Assembly: GCA_024449915.1 (NCBI GenBank)
Contig: JAMZAV010000163.1
Location: 62,001-126,000 of the forward strand
Length of the DNA stretch: 64,000 bases
Reading direction: 5' to 3'
Source: Sweltsa coloradensis
Taxonomy: Eukaryota; Arthropoda; Insecta; Plecoptera; Chloroperlidae
This document shows positions 47,932 through 59,157 of this stretch, in pieces (the stretch's first letter is position 1; every line of letters begins with the position of its first letter). A program made the translations under genes and the position numbers. A model generated the notes under the pieces. The model was not told where the DNA came from, made no database searches, and saw only the letters and a list, made by a program, of their open reading frames with translations.

Positions 47932-48862
47932 GGCTGTGTTCACCAAAAAACAAAAACCACCTTCTAAAATATGTATAAAACAGTAGTTATGATCATTAAG
48001 CAGTCTTTTGAAAAGTTCAAAATTTATTTTTTGGATTTTGTTGGTTGATGCATTTTCCGCTATTGCTACTTTTTTGAACAATTTTTGGTGCAAAAGTTTG
48101 CCTAAAGTATACCATTTGAATGGCTGATATTTTTATTGTAGATTTCACTCATCTTTGACTAAAGAATGAGGTACTTTGAAATGTATAGCTTCTGTATATT
48201 ATGATCTTCCTTTTTTTCTTTTGACGGTACAAATACCACAAAAGTTCCGGAAAATGTAAAAAAAACTGTAAAATGTAAGGTATTGAAGATACAAATTTCA
48301 AAATACCTCTTTCTTTAGTCAAAGATAAGTAAAAGCTACAATAAAAATATATCAGCCATCCAAATAAAGTATACTTATTGCAAAATTTTGCACCAAAAAT
48401 CGTTAAAAAAAGTAGCAATAGCGGAAAAATGCATCAACCAAAAAAAATTTTATTTTTTTGCTTAATGACTAGGAAGCTTCACAAACGCTTTTCTTAGTCG
48501 CGTTGATGGATGAGCTTTAGAGTAAGTTTTTAGTTTGCGTGGGATCTCTGTACTTTTGCAAGTGCTTTTTGAACGCATTGTAGGTGATTGTTGTCAAGTT
48601 TCTATTGTTAACTGCTATTACATACCTAAAAAAAATCACATTAAAACGTTTATTCTATGGATTCTGGCTAACTTTTTCAATTTTTTCTTTCAAAAGGAAT
48701 ACATCAGCATTACCTTAATGTCCATGTAAAATATGAACGTTGTAGCCCCACCCGTTTGGTCAGAATCGGCCCAAATGTCACGAAAATATCGCATTACAAA
48801 TCGGAAAAATCGTAAAAGTACGATATTCATGAGAAATATTTATTTTTGGTGAACACACCGCC
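47932..48862. mobile_element. Second TTAA element family, foldback, with nested insert
   Basis: Ends ggctgtgttcaccaaaaa and tttttggtgaacacaccgcc, flanked by TTAA at 47928-47931 and 48863-48866. Inner arms also pair: ttgatgcattttccgctatt at 48046 against the inverse at 48416-48440. A Helitron-like fragment is inserted at 48469-48842 next to the right end. Confidence 0.85.
48469..48842 (-). mobile_element. Helitron-like element, truncated copy
   Basis: Starts ctaggaagcttcacaaacgc and cgcgttgatggatgagc, then gcaagtgctttttgaacgca as at 37820, and stops after gatattcatgagaaatattt. Its 5' half is gone, so deletion followed insertion into the TTAA element. Confidence 0.8.
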
Positions 48863-48869
48863 TTAAGTG

Positions 48870-49235
48870 CTCACTGATCAGTAGTTGAAGCTGTACACTA
48901 GACTGGAGAAGGTATAACATGTAGCTATTCTACGTTACACTCTGCGTTATGTGCAGTTGCATTTATCTGCCTCCTTACTAAAACACTAGTGTGTTCAAGT
49001 AGGACAGACGGGACTAGATTGCGTGGCTCTCCCAGATTTCGTAATGTGGGAGTGGGAGTGTGGCAAAACGGTTCCACGTGCCGCACGGGACAACGCAGGT
49101 AAAAAACAGTATTCGCATAAATAAATTGCGCTTCCCTCAAGGCCTTTCGTGTGTGTGACATTATTACAGGCCTCTAGTCCCGTGGCCCGTAGGTTTCACA
49201 CAATCAATATACGTACTAGACTATTAGAAGTCTTG
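48870..49235. other. nab intron, no clear feature
   Basis: Moderately GC-rich patch around 49000-49200 without recognised motif. Confidence 0.35.
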
Positions 49236-49239
49236 TAGC

Positions 49240-49325
49240 AGGACATGCGGCGGCGGGGAACGATCCCGCAACCTTCCACTACATATGTGCGTGCTCTACG
49301 GCCGAGCCACGTGGAATGCTTGACA
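49240..49325 (-). mobile_element. tRNA-like SINE head
   Basis: Minus strand: A-box-like gtggctcggccgtagagcac and B-box-like gcgggatcgttccccgc about 40 bp apart. Too degenerate for a functional tRNA. Confidence 0.55.
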
Positions 49326-49352
49326 TATTTATTTGCTCTTAGGTATCGGTAT

Positions 49353-49490
49353 GTTGTTCCGAAGCAAGTAAGCAGATTCTGACGTCACCGGCGGGTGGAT
49401 TGCAGCCAATCAGCGGTCCCCTAATTAAAATACTGATCGCTCATTGGCCCGCCGAAACCGCGCGCATCTGCTTACTCGCTTCAGAGCAAC
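49353..49490. mobile_element. 138-bp MITE
   Basis: Terminal inverted repeats of about 25 bp, gttgttccgaagcaagtaag and the inverse cttactcgcttcagagcaac. TAT or TA flanks both sides. The interior is GC-rich. Confidence 0.8.
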
Positions 49491-49494
49491 TATA

Positions 49495-49731
49495 CTCGAG
49501 TAGCCTAATGACCGTGGCAACTTGTTCTTCTTCTATCTGGCGACACTGAGCTCCACACTAATGCAAATGAGAGTAGTTGCCTGACACGACAGAAACGAAT
49601 GTAGCAACAATAGCTTTTGATTGCAAAGTACAAAAGGTACACTAATAAAACAATATAAAAAAACGTTAATGAATTAAAATGAAGAACCAACTTTTTATAA
49701 TTAAAAACGTTATTTTGCAACAAGGGAATAA

Positions 49732-49762
<31 letters not shown>

Positions 49763-50480
49763 AATATATATATATTTTTTTAATTATTGTAGATACATTT
49801 CTTTCTTGTAGATACATTTCTTTCTTTCATAACCTTACATATTTCATACATTCGACCTTCCACAAACTGCGCATGCAGCTTATCTGTGGAACTATGTTTA
49901 TTAAAGATAAGGATTTATTCACTTCTGAACACTTAACCTAATATAATTGAAATTTGATTTATTGAAATTACCGACATGTGAGTCTAAACAATGTGATAAT
50001 TATATAAAGTTTGACATTATGAGTAAATTTATGAATGAACACAATAGAAGAAAATTGATAAATACCTGAAAAACATAAAATATAAAAATCACATAACCAC
50101 AATTTCCTCACTCAACTATAATATTGTTTTGAAGCAAATATGTCTTTAATTTAATTTTTATATCTCTAAATGAATCTAATTCTTTAATTTCTGGAAGAAT
50201 ATAAAGGTACAGAGTAGCTTAACGATCTCTTCCCATATTTATTGTTAAAGGGTGGTAACTGGTAAATTCCTGCACTTTTGGCTCGAGTTGAAGGCTTGTG
50301 GTCAGTAAGAATTTTATATTTTTTGTCAAAGTAATGCTTTAATAACAGCTTATAAACAAAGATTTTCCTAACTGGCAAAACATCAAATAGTAAATACAAA
50401 TCCGAGACACATCTCCCATCAACGATTTCTCTTTCATTCATCATTTTTATAATTTTATTTTGTAATGATATTAAATTTTA
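49495..50480. other. nab intron, AT-rich; (TAA)n at 49727-49765
   Basis: An (AAT)n run at 49727-49765 is followed by TA repeats. No gene recognised. Confidence 0.5.
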
Positions 50481-50494
50481 TATATATATTTATT

Positions 50495-50570
50495 TTATAA
50501 TAATAATAATAATTATAATAATAAATAATAATAATAATAATAATAATAAATAATAATAATAATAATAATA

Positions 50571-50660
<90 letters not shown>
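50495..50660. repeat. (TAA)n microsatellite
   Basis: Over 160 bp of TAA/ATA units with occasional AAAT phase slips. It directly precedes the retroelement that starts at 50661. Confidence 0.97.
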
Positions 50661-50662
<2 letters not shown>

Positions 50663-51740
50663 GTCTCTCAGAAAAGACCCTACACAAGAGACATTATGAT
50701 GAACTACATAAAGGTCACGTAGATATTAAAGCATCAAATAGGTGGTTAAACAACGGGGAACTATTTGGAGAAACAGAAGGTCTTGTGCTGGCTATTCAAG
50801 ACAGAGTGATTGCAACGAAAAATTATAAAAAATACATTATACAAGATGCGACAGTAAACGATCAATGTAGAAAATGTAGTGTAAGGGGTGAAACAATCGA
50901 ACACATCATATCCGCGTGCCAGTCACTATGTCAAACGGATTACCTCTACAGACATAACCAAGTAGCTAACATTATTCACCAAAAACTAGCAATCAAGTAC
51001 AACCTCATTGATACACACACACCTTACTACAAATACAAACCGGAGAAAAGTACTAGATAGCAAAGATTTCAAATTATATTACGACCGCACAGTTATAACA
51101 GACCAAACTATACATCACAACAGACCGGATATAATTATAATTGACAAGAAGAAACAAGAAACTACCCTTATTGACGTTGCTGTTCCAATGTGCCATAACG
51201 TCGAGACTACATGGAAGAAAAAATTGACAAGTACAGTGAACTTGCAATTGAGATCAAGAAGATGTGGAAACAGAAAAAGGTAAATACAATCCCATACGTA
51301 ATATCGGCTAATGGCATCATACCGAAGAAGCTACATGAAAGCATTAAACAACTAGATCTTCCACCCAATGTTTACATCGAGACTCAAAAGGCAGTAATAC
51401 TCAACACGTGTAGAATAGTTCGTAAATTTCTAAAACTAAGAATGATACTTCGAGATTCCGAGACAGCTTCCATCCTGACATGGTTTTCGTGGTTTCCCAT
51501 AGTCCGAAGAGCAAATGCTAGGATGGCGACGAGAAATCGGCCACGACCGTACACAGCAGAAAGAAAACATCATCTACAAACTATATTATAAAGACTTATT
51601 TTAGTTAGAGTTAAGACAAAGTAATAATGTAGGTATGTAATATGTACACATGGAAGTACTTGACGTAAGTCCGTACAACATGTTAGCTCCGGTTTTGACC
51701 GAGTTTGTATGAAATACATCCAATATAATAATTATAATAA
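50661..51740 (+). mobile_element. R4/Dong-like non-LTR retroelement, 5'-truncated
   Basis: Coding remnant at 50662-51591, a 3' untranslated part (ctccggttttgaccgagttt at 51687) and (TAA)n on both sides. R4/Dong-clade elements are known to favour TAA repeats as targets, which fits. Only the C-terminal part of the single polyprotein remains. Confidence 0.8.
50662..51591 (+). pseudogene. C-terminal zinc-knuckle and REL-endonuclease part of an R4/Dong-like ORF
   Basis: First frame: a tract with LVLAIQDRVIATKNYKKYI and then CRKC-X8-H-X4-C, the CCHC motif near the end of restriction-like-endonuclease LINE proteins. Second frame (after a shift near 51040): RPDIIIIDKKKQETTLID, the PD-X14-D catalytic signature. 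Third frame (after a shift near 51215): a basic C-terminal tail with VILNTCRIVRKFL. Two frameshifts make it inactive. The reverse transcriptase is absent through 5' truncation. Confidence 0.85.
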
Positions 51741-51750
51741 TAATAAAATA

Positions 51751-51820
<70 letters not shown>
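51741..51820. repeat. (TAA)n between the two retroelement copies
   Basis: About 80 bp of TAA units joining the 3' end of the first copy to the start of the second. Confidence 0.95.
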
Positions 51821-51823
<3 letters not shown>

Positions 51824-52690
51824 CATTATACAAGATGCGACAGTAAACGATCAATGTAGAAAATGTAGTCTAAGGGGTGAAACAATCGAACACATCATAT
51901 CCGGGTGCCAGTCACATGTCAAACGGATACTCAAAGGACATACCCAAGATACTAACCAATCACAAAACTATGCAATAAAAGTACAATCAAGATACACACC
52001 AGTTACTAACAAACTACAACACAAATATACGGATAGCAAAGATTAAATTATATAGCAAGATGTCAACATTATTACACGCACAGTTAAAACAATACTATAC
52101 ACAAACAGACCGGATATAATTATAATTGACAAGAAGAAACAAGAAACTACCCTTATTGACGTTGCTGTCCCAATGTGCCATAACGTCGAGACTACATGGA
52201 AGAAAAAAATTGACAAGTATAGTGAACTTGAGTCAAAATGAGAATCAAAAAGGAAATACAACAAAACGGTAAATCGCAATGGCCATAACGATAGATAGGC
52301 TAATGCATCATAAACAGAAGACTACACAATGTTAACACTAGATCTTCACCCAAGTTTAATATCGAGCATAGAAAGCAGTAAATTTACTCAAACGTGTAAG
52401 AATGATTCGTCAAATTCGAAACTAAGCATGAATACTTCGTTCGAGACAGCTTCCATCCTGAAAGCTTGTCTGGTTGCCAAGTACAAGGAGATGCGTAATG
52501 CGAACAAGAAACATCAGCCACATAAATGTACTATCAGTTCAGAGTAAGAACATATCTACAAATATATATTAAATGATATTTTATAGGAGAAAGTAAAATA
52601 TAGATACGTAAACAGTAGAGTACCTGGAGTTACTTGAGGTTAAGTACATACTACAATAATTACATATTTTGACCGAGTTTAATGAAATAA
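51821..52690 (+). mobile_element. Second, decayed copy of the R4/Dong-like element
   Basis: Starts aaatacattatacaagatgc, identical to 50833 onward, so it is truncated about 170 bp further in than the first copy. It keeps acgtcgagactacatggaag and the PD..D region words but carries many small deletions. It is followed by another AAT-rich tract at 52695-52760. Confidence 0.85.
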
Positions 52691-52764
52691 TCAAATAAAT
52701 AATAATAATAATAATAAATAATAATATAATAATAATAATAATAATAAATAATAATATATAATAA

Positions 52765-54079
52765 GTATACACAGATAAATACATACCAACAATGTTAAAA
52801 AATAATTATAAAATAAGAGTGTACCAAGGGAGGAAACTACAAAGCCACGATGTTAAGAAGCAACTAACTAATCAATCATTTATCGAATGGTGGGGGTGGG
52901 CGAGGGAAGGTAAAATGTCAAAATTAAATTCAAGTTGTGCATGTCTGGTACTGACGTTGGGGGTGGGGTAGGAGTTCAAGATTGAAAAAATTATTTCAGT
53001 TGATCGCATGATCTGGTATATCTACGTTTTTGATTTACTGCAGTTAAAATCAGTTCACAATGCTGAATTAAATTTTATTTTGACTATTATTTTTAAGTTG
53101 AATATGATTTAATATGCGTGTTTGGTTAGGGCCAACTGTTTCACCTGCCCATGAAAGTGCAATGCACTTGCAGACATGCACCGCTCAGGCTGCAAGGGGT
53201 TATGTAAAAACTAAAAACTATCAAGGATGCAGTTTTTTCAAATTGATTTAATGAACGCATTGTGCCTATTTTTCTTTTGTAATGCATTTTGATCTCACAT
53301 GCAAACTTCGACATAGCACTTAAATCGTTTTCTTATGCATGCATAATTTAAAGCTTTACTCGCAAATTCAATGATTTTTTCCGGCAAGTATTTGGAACTT
53401 CAATGAATAAGGAATCTAATGTGACCGAATCAGCGAGTGCATGTATTGTATGGTAATGGTAGTGTCTAGTACTCTATTATGCACTGAACTAGACGCAGGG
53501 CAACGCTTAGTTCTGCATGACGACATTAACCCTCAACCATAACCTCTCCCCTGTCGTAACAATACACCCAGCCATAATAGGCACATTTAAAATAGGTCAT
53601 GTAATTTTATCGAAAATAAAAAATAACTAACAATGGGGCCATTTGTCGTAAAATAACCTCTATGTCAACATAAAATCAGTGTTTTGGACGGAGTTCAACT
53701 AAGTTTTTTGTTGTTGGAGTCGAGGGGCGGCGGAGGGGGGAGGGAGGGAGGGAGAACATACATAATAAATAATAACTTCATAATACTTCTGCCATTTTAA
53801 AGTCGTTGCCTCTAGATTATCGATAATTCACTGCTCTTAACGACCATCCAGGTTCTACTTTTCAGCATATTGACTGGTGTTTTATCTAGCTTGTTTCTAG
53901 ATAAGCCTTTCATTTCGTGGAAATATTGTTTGTAGGCTGTGTGCGTTCAGTACAGCATATGCCTGAATATAAACCTCCAAACATGGCGCCATCAAGATGA
54001 GGCCAATCAACTCGCATCTTTCTAGACGTGTTATAAGACTGGAACGCGAAAACTTATTATCGAATATAGAACCTTTGAA
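52765..54079. other. nab intron, no clear feature
   Basis: AT-rich with G-rich patches (52888-52975, 53720-53755). No repeats or genes recognised. Confidence 0.4.
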
Positions 54080-54083
54080 TTAA

Positions 54084-54726
54084 AGGGGCTAAAAATCCCA
54101 AAAATTATTTTTTACCACGTGATCTATAGCACAATACTACACTTAAATGACCGTTTAAAAAATTATATCTTGTAACTGTGATTTAACACGAATATTTTAA
54201 TTTTTTTGATCCAGAAATTGGCAAAAATTGGTGTTTTGGGAAATTTCCTAAATCGGCTTTAACCTGCTTCTTTTTTGGTCCACAAAGATGCTAGAGCGTA
54301 GTACCAATCTAAAATGCCCCTTTATGACATCGTGTTCTGAAACTGTGCCCAAATATACCCTCAAACACGCAAAAATATGCATTCCAAAATCACACCCCAT
54401 CTTGGTAATCAGCATATTTTGACCGAACTACTTGCCCAAATTACAAAACAAAATAAAGAGAATTTACAGAAAAGGCTGTCGAGTACGTCAATAATGGCCA
54501 ATATTTTTTTGAATCAAAATCCTCCAAGGTCACGGGGCATAAAGATCGTCCCCATGTTATTTCTTATGGGATATTTTTGCCGATGGGACCTAGCTCGAAA
54601 AATGTCATGTTTGACAATTTTTTGGGAGGTCATGGTGGCCCCAATAATTTTTCTGTTAATTGCTAAATTCATTACTAGTGAGCCTGAATGAAATATATTT
54701 TTTGAGTTTAGCGGTTAAATACCCCT
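54084..54726 (+). mobile_element. TTAA element family X, full-length 643-bp copy
   Basis: TTAA at 54080-54083 and 54727-54730 flank AGGGGCTAAAAATCCC at one end and GCGGTTAAATACCCCT at the other. Contains the recurrent 100-codon frame seen in other copies; conservation there follows the repeat, not codon use. Confidence 0.92.
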
Positions 54727-54734
54727 TTAAAGGA

Positions 54735-56070
54735 ATATCAAAAGTGTACAGTATCTGTATAGCTTGTTGCCGGCGACTCCAAGAAGTTCACAACTTTAAG
54801 TGGTGTTTTGGGACAAGGGAATCAAAGTGGCGAGAGTCCCTCCCCCTGCCCCCCCTGCCCCCCTCGCCAAGCAAGTGTGGGGGACTTGCGGGGGTGGACG
54901 TCAGTGATTGCACCCGGCACTTTGAACGAAGGCTCTCCTACTCACACCAAGGAACATAATTGCCACGCGAAGATGGAAGCTACGGCAAGTGCCGGTCACG
55001 ACGAATGCTTTCATGATGGTAGAAAGTAGAAACATTACTTGTAGCACAAAATATGCGAAAGTGAATTCGCTGCATCACGTTTAGCATTTAGTACTAACTG
55101 CAACTTCTCGAAGAAACACCCAAGAAGCGCCTCTAGTTATATCAGATTACGTAGCTTAATAATTACTTTGCTCAAAGCAGATTCTTATAATCACGAACAT
55201 TCTATATCGAACACGTAGATAGAAACATTACTTTCGCCCCAAAATATGAGAACGTGAACTCATAACAAAACGATTAGCATGTATTATTACAAACTGCGAA
55301 ACTCGCAGAAACACCCAACAAGAGGCGACCGTATGTTCTCTGACGACTTAGTTCGACAACAATAACTGGGCTCAACGCACCGTCTAATAAGTTGGTGAAA
55401 GGCACTCGATAGTTTATCCGAGGGACGACCTGCCCTAGCTCTTCATAGGTTATGTACATAGGACATGAGGAATGAAGAGTTAGGTGAAATGCCTAATGGC
55501 TATATTAGTATTTAATAAATAATAATATATTCTAATATAAACACGACATTGAATGAGGTGCCAGAGAACATTTCAGTCATAATTGCCATTGGCCAGTATC
55601 AACCGGGGACCTGGAAACTTTTAGCTATTTAAAAATGCAAGATGGCCGCCGAAAGTAAAAAATTCCCCAACACCCAAAAAGCCAAAAGTCCAAACCCACC
55701 AACCCACTCGGTCCCGCAAAAATCCGTCGAACCGTCTGCCCCCCATAAAATAAAACGCCCCAAAAAACGACACTTTTCCTGAAATGACCATTTTCCCTGT
55801 CCGCCACTGTGTCTCGAAAATAAATGGTCCGAAATGACGTCACTATTTTTTTTCCGTGTAGCCAGTGAAATTCCAAAGGGTACAAGTACTATACACGAAG
55901 TCCATTGTTTGGAACATATCAGTTTTACCGGACTTGACCCGGCTTCGATCTTCAGGGGCCGAGTGTTTGGCCGAGTAGCAATGTTTGTTTGGTTGTTGTG
56001 TTCTGTGTCCTTGGAAATCAACACGCCCGGAAGTGTTGAGGAACACACTATTACCACTAACCCTTCACCC
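54735..56070. other. nab intron, no clear feature
   Basis: A C-rich patch at 54835-54900 and a segment at 55620-56060 with open frames on both strands; no motif recognised. Confidence 0.35.
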
Positions 56071-56074
56071 TTAA

Positions 56075-56643
56075 GAGGGTATGCTGAGGCTAGAACGGAG
56101 GCGAGTTTAAGCGCTCAGCTTTCTGGATTTTTTGGGTAAACGGTTTATAACACCATTATCAAATTTCACACTAACGTTTATAAAGAATAAATCTATGTTA
56201 TCCATTATGCGTATTCCTAAATTAATTCATTGATTTTGAATTAAAATTTAGTGAAATCACCAAAATTTACTCAATTTTGGTCAACTTCGGGAATTTATTC
56301 CAAGTGAAAAAATGTTTTTAACTCAAATTTGCATAATGGAACCCAACGTTTAAATCAATGTGAACACGCAGGTTTATTTGGTTTTATCGTAAGATAAACG
56401 GTTTGGTGGGAATTTCCAGAATTGTAATCCATGTTTTGGATTTCCCATTTTTTCACGTTTTGAAACTTATGTCTCGCAATGGATCTTTAACGCTTATTTT
56501 GTGCAACCAATTACGGATATCAATAATAAAAGTACTTTATTAACATCCATTCAAAATTTGGTAATGATATTACCAACCGTTCAGCAGAAATCATCAACAC
56601 CTGTTTGCGCGCATTTGAGTTGGGCCAAGCTCAGCGTACCCTC
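56075..56643. mobile_element. Third TTAA element family, 569 bp
   Basis: Ends gagggtatgctgaggc and the inverse gctcagcgtaccctc, flanked by TTAA at 56071-56074 and 56644-56647. AT-rich interior without coding capacity. Different inverted repeats from the families at 46990 and 47932. Confidence 0.85.
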
Positions 56644-56649
56644 TTAAGT

Positions 56650-57180
56650 TACAGGATACAGGAATCCGCCCCTTGGTGACTTATATATGTTTTATTATGG
56701 TGTTGGAATAGCTCTAGGGCTTTCAGCCTTTCATTCCTCACGGGACTTCCAAGTCCCTCAGTTTTATAATGAGGATAGTAGAAACCTGAGCACATAGAGC
56801 TATCGCACAATCACATAGGGTAATATTTATGCGTTGAAGGGCCTACATATTTTGAAAACTCTTTTAGTGTAAAAAATTGAAAATAACTTAGTAGTTTATT
56901 TTGATTTTTTTGTAATTTTTTCTTGAATTCCATTGTTATTTTTATAAGGATGCTTATGTTCTTGAACTAAAATCTTCACAAAAGTTTTTAAAAAGTTGGA
57001 AATTGTGGTACATATTCAGAATACAAATTTTTCTAAAAAAATCTAAAAATACTTAAAAAAGAAAGAAAAAGTGTTGTACAAAATTTCTTATTGGCTATGT
57101 TTGTTTGATGAATAAGTTAAATAAAAAACACATTGTAATGTAATTTTAGGTTCAGGGATGAAAGGTTAACACACAACAGA
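56650..57180. other. nab intron, no clear feature
   Basis: AT-rich; gaggatagtagaaacctgag near 56770 unmatched elsewhere in the window. No gene. Confidence 0.35.
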
Positions 57181-57182
57181 TA

Positions 57183-57312
57183 TTATAGAAATCAATCCAG
57201 AAATTAAAAAATCCATCTCAGAGGGGTAGATGTTGCTCCCGCTGGGATGGATTTTGTAATTTCTGGATTGATTTCTATAAAATCAAATACTCCTACGGGA
57301 GTAAATTGAGTA
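57183..57312. mobile_element. SINE inverted dimer remnant
   Basis: agaaatcaatccagaaatta and its inverse taatttctggattgatttct enclose gatggatttt on both sides; the tRNA heads are almost deleted. Lies 28 bp beyond the donor of the nab exon at 57341. Confidence 0.75.
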
Positions 57313-57340
57313 ACACAACAGATAACTGGGTCTTGCTCAC

Positions 57341-57460
57341 CTCGTGCAGCGTTAGTGGTTTCTCCGGCTTCCGCTTGCAGTCGAACCTGCCGTAGATGGC
57401 GGCGTACTTCCGTATCTCGTCCATCCTCCTGGGGTCGTCCTCGGCCATGTTCATCACGTA
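57341..57460 (-). CDS. nab: nab exon, NCD2 core
   Basis: A 120-bp exon of exactly 40 codons, phase 0 at both ends. The acceptor is a (GT)n-rich tract ending tttcag before TACGTGATG; the donor is CACGAG|GTGAGC. The peptide contains DDPRRMDEIRKYAAIYGRFD and then CKRKPEKPLTLHE, which matches the most conserved part of NCD2 in NAB proteins. Joining to the next exon at 36692 gives [16 protein letters not shown], exactly the family order. The exon is GC-rich compared with its AT-rich surroundings, as expected for coding sequence. A partial second copy lies directly upstream in transcription order at 57479-57588. Confidence 0.92.
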
Positions 57461-57478
57461 CTGAAACACACACACAGA

Positions 57479-57592
57479 GTTAGTGGTTTCTCCGGCTTCC
57501 GCTTGCAGTCGAACCTGCCGTAGATGGCGGCGTACTTCCGTATCTCGTCCATCCTCCTGGGGGCGTCCTCGACCATGTTCATCACGTACTGA
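57479..57592 (-). pseudogene. Partial tandem duplicate of the nab NCD2 exon
   Basis: Bases 57479-57588 repeat nearly all of the exon at 57341-57460, with its tttcag acceptor at 57589 onward. The offset is 128 bp. The copy lacks the last 10 bases and the donor site, running instead into the TG-rich acceptor tract of the intact copy. Two substitutions change residues (an Ala becomes Val and an Asp becomes Ala in the AEDD run). If spliced from its own acceptor without a donor the reading frame hits TGA soon after the junction, so it cannot serve as an alternative exon as it stands. It is either a recent tandem duplication or an assembly artefact from unresolved haplotypes. Confidence 0.85.
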
Positions 57593-57599
57593 AACACAC

Positions 57600-58155
57600 A
57601 GCGGGCTCTGGTTGATTGGGGTAGGTCAGCCACATTAGAACCTGGGTCTTGTTAGGCATTACATGATGCTTTTTGTATATCCATACATCTTCGTGATTGC
57701 AGTTTGCAAAAGCTCATTCACACTTTAAGGTACCTACTACCAAATAAGCAAATATCTAATTTTGTGTGTGAATTTGGCAAAATTGAGAAAATGTGATTTT
57801 CAAAGATCTGATTCAAGACCTGATTGCTCATTTTTTTTTTAAATATTATGTTTGAATACTGAGTTTGTTATTCAAAGTTCAATTAATTAATTTTGGGGAT
57901 GTATTGTGGTCAATTTAACATGGACGCTATAGATATTTGTCAAATAATAATGTTTACATTTTAATTTGTTAGTATTGAAATCTCTTTGAATTAGGTATAG
58001 ATTACCCTTATCAATTCTCAGAAATTAATTTTTAATGAAATACATCGTGGATGTGATAAATAGAAAACATCCATTTTAAGCATGTTAATAGAGAAAATTA
58101 AAAATATATTTAGTGAACTGTATAGTAGCAATATAACTTAATAAATTACATTTTT
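57600..58155. other. nab intron, no clear feature
   Basis: AT-rich. I looked here for the missing nab micro-exon and did not find it. Confidence 0.4.
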
Positions 58156-58159
58156 ACAA

Positions 58160-58607
58160 ATAACACAAAGCATAAATAAATAATAAATAAATTTTATTTA
58201 GAGTCTGCCCACTCAGTTATATAACTGATTTTCAGTGGGGGACTTTAAATCAAAGCGACCAAGCCAACCCTGCAGGCCCCGACGCAATCGACGAGTGAGC
58301 GATAACCAACCAAAGATCGATATTTTAATAGAAAATATAGCAATCAGTGGTATGGACAGTGCGAACACCCGCGAATCAACGCCAGAATCAACAAGGCCGA
58401 TTCAGAACAACTCTGAAATTTATTATGTGCTTCGTTGCTAGGACGGCTCCAAAGTCACCGTTTACAAACTCCTAAGACAAGAACTGATGGACTTAAGTCC
58501 AAATCAGAAGTTAAAAAACTTCTGACTTTGACGGGAATCGAACCCTGGACCTTCTGCATTGGAAGCAGATACGCTAACAAGACCAACGAGCCACACACAA
58601 CACAACA
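58160..58607 (-). mobile_element. tRNA-Gly-like SINE, full-length 448-bp copy
   Basis: Minus strand: head with tggctcgttggtcttgtta, anticodon arm ctgcttccaatgcag and B-box gggttcgattcccgt; body with ttaagtccatcagttcttgt and gttgattcgcgggtgttcgc; 3' end gagtgggcagactctaaata and ATTT repeats. Other copies or scraps are at 835, 8763, 26785, 35928 and 43936. Confidence 0.85.
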
Positions 58608-58744
58608 AGATTTAACAGCCTTAAGCTTGCACACGACCCTTGGCATGGGTTGTGTATGCAATGTGTAATTTTATTGCAACAAATAATGTTCTCTCAAAGT
58701 CTAAACGACCACCTACCTACCATAGGCCCAACATGACTACTGGA

Positions 58745-59110
58745 CACCAAATGTCATGAAATGAATAACTTTATTCAAAACAGATATCGTACAAGAGGGC
58801 ACGTTAAAAAACACGTACCCGGCACATCAAGTAACCGCATGACATTCAAATTAGGTTGCTTGTCCAGTTTTTATGTAATCAGATTAATAAATTTCAATAA
58901 TAATAAATCATGTCATCATTAAAGTCCATATGTTGAAAAAACATAAACGAACATAATAAATATTACAATTAAGTTAGCCTACACCAAGTGTGCTGGAAAC
59001 CCTCCTTAAAAGAGGCTTCGTTGTGGCGGTGAGTCACTTCGGAAAACACCCGCAGGGTGGGCATGGCAATGGAGTTCAATCGTCTTTGCCCGCAGCCATT
59101 AATAATAAGT
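58745..59110 (-). mobile_element. Possible retroelement 3' end
   Basis: Minus strand: an open stretch around 59100-58985 (with CGQRRLNSIAMPTLRVFSE), then an AT-rich untranslated part and gaataaagttattcattt at its end, a polyadenylation-signal context. The peptide looks like the tail of a retroelement ORF but I cannot name it. Confidence 0.4.
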
Positions 59111-59157
59111 TGATAATCTAAATTTTAAAGCACTCTTAATTACAATATCATGGTAAT

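Noticed and set aside
54377..54691. Plus-strand frame conserved in several copies
   Set aside because: It lies in TTAA family X, which is non-autonomous; similarity between copies is that of the whole repeat.
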